Assembly (NCBI GenBank): GCA_964594625.1
Contig: CAZQNC010000058.1
Coordinates: 1-8,159 of the forward strand
Length of the DNA stretch: 8,159 nucleotides
Direction of reading: 5' to 3'
Source: CAZESS01 sp964594625
Lineage (GTDB): Archaea > Thermoplasmatota > E2 > UBA202 > DSCA01
A program made the position numbers and the translations under genes. The notes beneath the pieces were generated by a model. It saw only the letters and a program-made list of their open reading frames with translations, was not told the origin of the DNA and did no database searches. Within the stretch, counting starts at the first letter, position 1; each line of letters begins with the position of its first letter. This document shows, piece after piece, positions 5,669-8,159 of the stretch.

Positions 5669-6687
5669 AGCAGTTCCTCCACGTCGCAGCCGCAGCGCTC
5701 ACTCAGCTCGTCGTGCAGGCGCCGTGCCCTGTCAGCCGCTGCCTCGCCCGCATCTCGCCGGAGCTTTTGCACCACGGTGTCGATGTTCCGGTATTCCATG
5801 CCGGTGAGATTGTCGGCGTGCGCCACGATTTTTTCCTCCAGGCGCTGCGGCATGTAGTCCCCCGGCGGGAGGCCGAGCCTGCGTACCTCATCGGGGTCGA
5901 TGCCGGCGCCGCCATGCCGCTCGATGACCCGGATGACCGGTTCGGGAAGTTCGAGCTCCCTGGCAAGCTGCACGCCAGCCGGGATGTGGTCGATGCCGTG
6001 GGTCTCCGCGCGGCCGATGTCGTGGAGCACGGCGCCGATTTTGACCGTGGCCAGGTCCACGTCACCTCCCTGCTGCCGGATACGCTCTGCGATGGCGAGG
6101 GCCAGATGCTGCACCTTCCGCGCGTGCTCGATGACCTCGGGCTGGCAGCCGGCATCGCGGAGCAGCCTGGTGTAGTCACGCTCAACGACTTTTTTGCCCC
6201 GGGATTGCGGAATCACCTGGTGGGTGCCGTAAAACCGCCGGGTGGCCCATCCGCCGTCGGTGACGTAGTGCAGGAAGAGCCCCAGAGCGGCGACCTCCGA
6301 ATGCGGCTGGCTGCCGACGGCGACGTTGTAGTCGGCGTCCCCGTAAAACCTGCCGGGAACCTTCTGGGAGCCAACCAGAGCGATGATCTGCTCGTGCCGG
6401 CGAATGTCGTTGATGACGTCGTCGATGTGCTCGCCGTACATGGTGAGATGCACCACGGCTCCGCTCCGGCGTCGACGGAAGCGCCGCCACGACACACCGG
6501 TTTCGATGGAAAAATCGTTGCCGAACCGCTCGTTGACGTCGGCGATGGTCTCCTCCAGTCCCGTGTCCTTCGTATCGACAACGATTTCACGGGCGCCGAA
6601 CGCCCGGGCGACGAGCGCCGTATGCGTGGTGATACGTTTGTCGCGGCCGAGGCGGTGGCCGTACCGGTATACGCTGACGGCTACCAT
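5665..6687 (-). CDS. trm56: tRNA (cytidine-56) 2'-O-methyltransferase aTrm56 fused to an HD phosphohydrolase domain
   Basis: The 340-residue product has two parts. Residues ~1-172 match archaeal Trm56, a SPOUT-family enzyme that uses SAM to methylate the 2'-hydroxyl of C56 in the tRNA T-loop. Motifs are YRYGHRLGRDKRITTH, VARAFGA, HLTMYGE (80-86), ADYNVAVGSQPHSEVAAL (118-135, the SAM-binding knot region) and GLFLHYV. Residues ~173-340 form an HD domain with His188 (IEHAR), the His222-Asp223 pair in AVLHDIGR, HGIDHIPAG, RHGGAGI and Asp292 in AHADN, the complete H...HD...D metal-binding set. Trm56 proteins are more often about 180 residues without this domain. The HD substrate is unknown. An arginine-rich run (WRRFRRRRSG, 67-76) precedes HLTMYG and may touch tRNA. 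The ATG start overlaps the upstream membrane-protein gene by 7 bases, and the stop overlaps pdxT. Confidence 0.93.
   Translation of the reverse strand: MVAVSVYRYGHRLGRDKRITTHTALVARAFGAREIVVDTKDTGLEETIADVNERFGNDFSIETGVSWRRFRRRRSGAVVHLTMYGEHIDDVINDIRRHEQIIALVGSQKVPGRFYGDADYNVAVGSQPHSEVAALGLFLHYVTDGGWATRRFYGTHQVIPQSRGKKVVERDYTRLLRDAGCQPEVIEHARKVQHLALAIAERIRQQGGDVDLATVKIGAVLHDIGRAETHGIDHIPAGVQLARELELPEPVIRVIERHGGAGIDPDEVRRLGLPPGDYMPQRLEEKIVAHADNLTGMEYRNIDTVVQKLRRDAGEAAADRARRLHDELSERCGCDVEELL
5676..5680 (-). promoter_or_regulatory. Shine-Dalgarno site for pdxT
   Basis: On the minus strand GGAGG lies inside the end of the Trm56-HD gene, 7 bases before the pdxT GTG start. It decides the start and contrasts with the leaderless first genes of other transcripts here. 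Confidence 0.6.
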
Positions 6688-7115
6688 ATCTGTTCATTGC
6701 TGCTTCGGGATTCTTCAACCGGCCAGATGAAAAGCAGGGTGCTGGCTGCGGCCAGGAAAAACGAGGTGACGGGATGGATGGTCTCGAACAGGCTGAGGGT
6801 GCTCATCCATCCGAGGTCTTCCAGCCGGAAGGACACGATCATAAGGATGATGGCCACCATGGTGAGAATGCCGCCGCCGAACCCGCCGGCGTTGGGCGGT
6901 ATCTCGATGCGGGCTCTGATAAACGAAAACGCGATGGCGAGGAAATAGACGACGACGCATCCAAGGATGCCGGTAAGAATGGAAAACAGGAGGATGTAGT
7001 TTGAGAGCAGCAGGTAATCCATCTCAACGAACGTGAAAAACACGAGGTAGAAAACCAATCCCATGAACCCCAGCCCCGAGATGAACGATAGCAATCCCTT
7101 GCTCAGTTTTAGCAT
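6681..7115 (-). CDS. Uncharacterised four-span integral membrane protein
   Basis: The product is 144 residues from ATG 7115. There are four likely membrane spans: about 7-29 (LLSFISGLGFMGLVFYLVFF), 39-66, 80-97 (after a flexible PPNAGGFGGG loop) and 112-132. The tail is short and polar (EESRSSNEQIW). No cysteine pairs, catalytic motifs or transporter signatures are visible, and I do not recognise the family. An upstream in-frame TTG at 7136 would add seven residues. I prefer 7115 because the minus-strand TTTATTAA box is centred 25.5 bases upstream, which implies a leaderless message. It is the first gene of an operon with trm56-HD (7-base overlap) and pdxT. A direct role in tRNA methylation or PLP synthesis is not implied by anything in the sequence. 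Confidence 0.8.
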   Translation of the reverse strand: MLKLSKGLLSFISGLGFMGLVFYLVFFTFVEMDYLLLSNYILLFSILTGILGCVVVYFLAIAFSFIRARIEIPPNAGGFGGGILTMVAIILMIVSFRLEDLGWMSTLSLFETIHPVTSFFLAAASTLLFIWPVEESRSSNEQIW

Positions 7116-7136
7116 ACGGTGAGTAAGAACAAGCAA

Positions 7137-7144
7137 TTAATAAA
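7137..7144 (-). promoter_or_regulatory. TATA box for the membrane protein-trm56-pdxT operon
   Basis: TTTATTAA on the minus strand is centred 25.5 bases before ATG 7115. It sits just after the stop of the upstream small gene (7150), so the operon probably has its own promoter. Confidence 0.5.
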
Positions 7145-7149
7145 AGTTT

Positions 7150-7398
7150 TCAAATATCCACGATTCGCTCCCGTTTCCTGAGCTCCTCTATCTCCTTCTG
7201 CAGTTCTATCAACATCGACATGAACACCGATTCCATGTGGTTGAGCCGGGCGGCTGCATGGCCGGCGGAGGCGTGCTGCCGGGCCTTGTGCATAAGCCGG
7301 TCGTACTGTTCCTGATCGGTTTGTGGTAACGCCCGCCGGTACGGGCGCCATTCCTGCTCCACTTTGAACTGTTTCCGCTGGTAGAGTGGTACTGTCAT
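7150..7398 (-). CDS. Small conserved-looking archaeal protein with C-terminal coiled coil, unknown function
   Basis: The product is 82 residues from ATG 7398. Earlier in-frame starts exist (ATG 7404, GTG 7413). I prefer 7398 because a minus-strand GTTTATAC box is centred 23.5 bases upstream. The N-terminal part is MTVPLYQRKQFKVEQEWRPY followed by RRAL. The middle (YDRLMHKARQHASAGHAAA) is rich in His and Ala. The C-terminal helix (MESVFMSMLIELQKEIEELR and beyond) has coiled-coil character. The pattern W-x-P-x-R-R-A-L, then F/Y-D-R-L, then A-R-x-H-A resembles, from memory, a small uncharacterised family of haloarchaea and methanogens. There is no signal peptide, membrane span or zinc motif. It is probably cytoplasmic and may oligomerise through its helix. 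Confidence 0.72.
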   Translation of the reverse strand: MTVPLYQRKQFKVEQEWRPYRRALPQTDQEQYDRLMHKARQHASAGHAAARLNHMESVFMSMLIELQKEIEELRKRERIVDI

Positions 7399-7417
7399 AC
7401 CCATTGTTATCACAGCC

Positions 7418-7425
7418 GTATAAAC
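7418..7425 (-). promoter_or_regulatory. TATA box for the 82-residue gene
   Basis: GTTTATAC on the minus strand is centred 23.5 bases before ATG 7398, again suggesting a leaderless start. Confidence 0.45.
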
Positions 7426-7466
7426 ACGCCGTGGGTTAAAAATGGAATGGGGGGCACCAACAGTGG

Positions 7467-7474
7467 TTTTTAAA
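7467..7474 (+). promoter_or_regulatory. Possible + strand TATA box facing the Lrp-like gene
   Basis: TTTTTAAA is centred 26 bases before position 7496. A transcript from here would begin at about the ATG at 7494 and run antisense through the minus-strand Lrp-like gene. A strong GGAGG (7502-7506) sits three bases before another ATG at 7510. Confidence 0.25.
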
Positions 7475-7530
7475 CGTTGCGCCGGACGGAAACATGCAGG
7501 GGGAGGAGCATGAACAGGTTGAGTGTACAG

Positions 7531-7545
7531 AAAATATCGGGAAAA
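7531..7545 (-). terminator. T-rich tracts after the Lrp-like gene
   Basis: On the minus strand two TTTT runs (7542-7545 and 7531-7534) follow the stop codon at 7552 within 21 bases. This is consistent with archaeal hairpin-independent termination. Confidence 0.3.
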
Positions 7546-7551
7546 GAGGGG

Positions 7552-7788
7552 CTACACCGGCACCCGGCTCAAGACCATGGCGCCGGACACCCCCTGTGTG
7601 TTCCGGATTGTATCCATCATCCGATGTTCCTCCCGGCTGTCCGCCATGTCGAGACGGGCCAGCAGGTTGTAGGCGCCGTTGCCCGCCAGGAGATGCAGGC
7701 TGCCTACGCCGTGCTGCGTTGACAGCGTGTGCTGCACCTTTTGCAGCTCGACGGGTGGTACCCGGATGAGGGCATATGTCGATGCCAT
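7552..7788 (-). CDS. Stand-alone Lrp/AsnC-type ligand-binding (RAM) domain protein
   Basis: The product is 78 residues from ATG 7788. It reads as a single beta-alpha-beta-beta-alpha-beta ferredoxin-like domain: YALIRVPP (strand), VELQKVQHTLSTQHGVGSLH (helix and strand), AGNGAYNLLARLD (the conserved G-x-Y/A-D/N-L turn), an MMDTIRNTQGV helix and AMVLSRV (last strand). This pattern matches the C-terminal effector-binding domain of Lrp/AsnC regulators. There is no helix-turn-helix region, and the length leaves no room for one. Such stand-alone domains form ring-like oligomers that bind amino acids and may partner with full-length Lrp proteins. An in-frame start at 7806 would add six residues (MAGWLS). 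I prefer 7788 because the TATA element at 7811-7817 is centred 26 bases upstream. Confidence 0.78.
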   Translation of the reverse strand: MASTYALIRVPPVELQKVQHTLSTQHGVGSLHLLAGNGAYNLLARLDMADSREEHRMMDTIRNTQGVSGAMVLSRVPV

Positions 7789-7808
7789 GGAAAGCCAACC
7801 AGCCATCC

Positions 7809-7866
7809 AAATATATACTTTATCGCATTAAAATATATATTTATATATAAATAATACGTAATATGT
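7809..7866. other. AT-rich island with nested palindromes
   Basis: Only about 7 of these 58 bases are G or C, against a GC-rich background. It contains the palindromes AAATATATATTT (7831-7842) and ATTTATATATAAAT (7839-7852), which overlap, plus TACGTA (7855-7860). It most likely holds divergent promoters: one for the Lrp-like gene on the minus strand, and TATATAAA around 7845-7852 for a + strand transcript starting near 7875. Confidence 0.5.
7811..7817 (-). promoter_or_regulatory. TATA box for the Lrp-like gene
   Basis: TATATAT on the minus strand is centred 26 bases before ATG 7788. It forms the left edge of an AT-rich island. Confidence 0.5.
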
Positions 7867-7868
7867 AT

Positions 7869-7884
7869 CCGGCTGATTCGCCGG
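7869..7884 (+). repeat. Short GC hairpin
   Basis: CCGGC (7869-7873) pairs perfectly with GCCGG (7880-7884) across the six-base loop TGATTC. It lies between the AT island and a C/T-rich stretch (7887-7910), at about the predicted start of a + strand transcript from the island. Its role is unknown. Confidence 0.4.
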
Positions 7885-7901
7885 GACCCCTATTTCCCCC
7901 T

Positions 7902-7910
7902 TATTTTTAA
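7902..7910 (+). promoter_or_regulatory. Possible TATA box for the structured region
   Basis: TATTTTTAA is centred near 7906, which places a start site at about 7930-7932. This is where the first strong stem of the structured region begins (CCAGG at 7930). Confidence 0.35.
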
Positions 7911-7929
7911 ACCACTCTCAACAGACAAC

Positions 7930-8076
7930 CCAGGGATAGCTCAGGGCCTTGGCAAATCGGGAGCGCATCCTGGTGTGTTTCCGAGTCTCAAAAAGAGACA
8001 GTGTGGGGTGACACACAGCCGGAAAAACACGGCTGCCAGCCCTTCCCACACTGCCAGCACATGCAACCGCGGCAGC
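7930..8076 (+). ncRNA. Candidate structured small RNA or mRNA leader (family not recognised)
   Basis: No convincing protein is encoded here, but pairing is dense. Stem A: CCAGG(G)AT 7930-7937 with ATCCTGG 7967-7973, continued by GCTC 7939-7942 with GAGC 7961-7964. Stem B: GTCTC 7985-7989 with GAGAC 7995-7999, loop AAAAA. Stem C: CAGTGTGGG 7999-8007 with CCCACACTG 8045-8053, nine perfect pairs. Stem D, inside C: CAGCCG 8016-8021 with CGGCTG 8030-8035. Alternative pairings exist: GTGT 8001-8004 with ACAC 8011-8014, and GCTGCC 8032-8037 with GGCAGC 8071-8076. The sequence is not recognisable as SRP RNA, RNase P RNA, 5S rRNA or a complete tRNA. Strand is inferred from the upstream TATA element. 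It could be a free small RNA (C/D plus an ACA at 8059-8061 hints at an H/ACA-like guide) or the leader of a gene starting at the window edge. Confidence 0.35.
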
Positions 8077-8077
8077 A

Positions 8078-8085
8078 ATATAAAT
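8078..8085 (+). promoter_or_regulatory. Possible TATA box near the right edge
   Basis: AATATAAAT around 8077-8085 would start a + strand transcript near 8107. It follows the structured region directly, so it may mark the promoter of the next gene. Confidence 0.3.
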
Positions 8086-8139
8086 GATGGTGTCAGGTGG
8101 AGGTCTGCACCCGTAACATTAATTTGGAGGCGCCGCATT

Positions 8140-8146
8140 AGGGGTG
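8140..8146 (+). promoter_or_regulatory. Possible ribosome-binding site for a gene running off the window
   Basis: AGGGGTG lies 9 bases before an ATG at 8156-8158, the last codon in the window. A GTG at 8144 in the same frame (reading V-G-N-S-M) is an alternative start, with GGAGG at 8126-8130 upstream. Only three to five codons are visible, so nothing can be said about the product. Confidence 0.25.
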
Positions 8147-8159
8147 GGTAACAGCATGA

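Noticed and set aside
5713..6948. Long + strand open frame opposite trm56-HD and the membrane gene
   Set aside because: It crosses two well-supported minus-strand genes and has no recognisable motif or promoter, so it is a mirror frame.
7930..7975. tRNA-like 5' portion (GGGATAGCTCAG followed by GAGC)
   Set aside because: The D-stem GCTC/GAGC is present, but the D-loop would be 18 bases. The anticodon stem does not pair, and no T-arm or matching 3' acceptor strand follows.
7985..8053. Known riboswitch (cobalamin, TPP, FMN or SAM) in the gene-free stretch
   Set aside because: None of the conserved core sequences of these classes could be found in the segment.
7941..8138. 65-codon minus-strand reading frame opposite the structured region
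   Set aside because: It has no ribosome-binding site and no TATA box at suitable distance, its composition is not protein-like, and it overlaps strong palindromic stems.

Overview
The window looks like a stretch of a GC-rich euryarchaeal chromosome. The evidence is an archaeal translation factor aIF5A with its hypusine lysine, an aTrm56-type tRNA methyltransferase, TATA boxes about 24-26 bases upstream of many start codons, and start codons that often leave no room for a 5' leader. The mix of genes and the small 82-residue protein, which resembles a family I remember from haloarchaea and methanogens, suggest a methanogen-related or Stenosarchaea-like lineage. I cannot name a genus.

Layout. 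1-153: a 32-residue single-span membrane protein on the + strand. 143-975 (-): an unrecognised coiled-coil protein whose first ~30 codons sit in a different frame, so the gene is frameshifted or carries an assembly error. 968-3162 (-): pyrG (CTP synthase) behind a DUF2085-type membrane protein. 3238-3624 (+): a QueF-family protein, converging on a histone deacetylase-family hydrolase (3603-4601, -). That hydrolase diverges from the aIF5A gene (4697-5080, +). 5099-7115 (-): a tight three-gene operon of a four-span membrane protein, an aTrm56 methyltransferase fused to an HD domain, and pdxT. 7150-7398 (-): a small coiled-coil protein. 7552-7788 (-): a stand-alone Lrp/AsnC-type ligand-binding domain. 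7789-8159: no convincing complete gene. It holds an AT-rich promoter island, a GC hairpin, a strongly base-paired stretch (about 7930-8076) that may be a small structured RNA or leader, and possibly the start of a + strand gene at the window edge.

Function. Most genes are housekeeping: pyrimidine nucleotide synthesis (pyrG), PLP synthesis (pdxT), tRNA modification (aTrm56, QueF family) and translation (aIF5A). Both tRNA-modifying proteins would act near the tRNA elbow (C56, and probably G15). The deacetylase-family enzyme shares an intergenic promoter region with aIF5A, whose hypusine derives from a polyamine, so a polyamine or hypusine link is an attractive inference.

No transposon, CRISPR array, prophage or toxin-defence system is visible. 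The points most worth a second look are the frameshifted gene, the Trm56-HD fusion, the QueF identity, the deacetylase/aIF5A pairing, the leaderless promoter pattern and the structured region near the right end.
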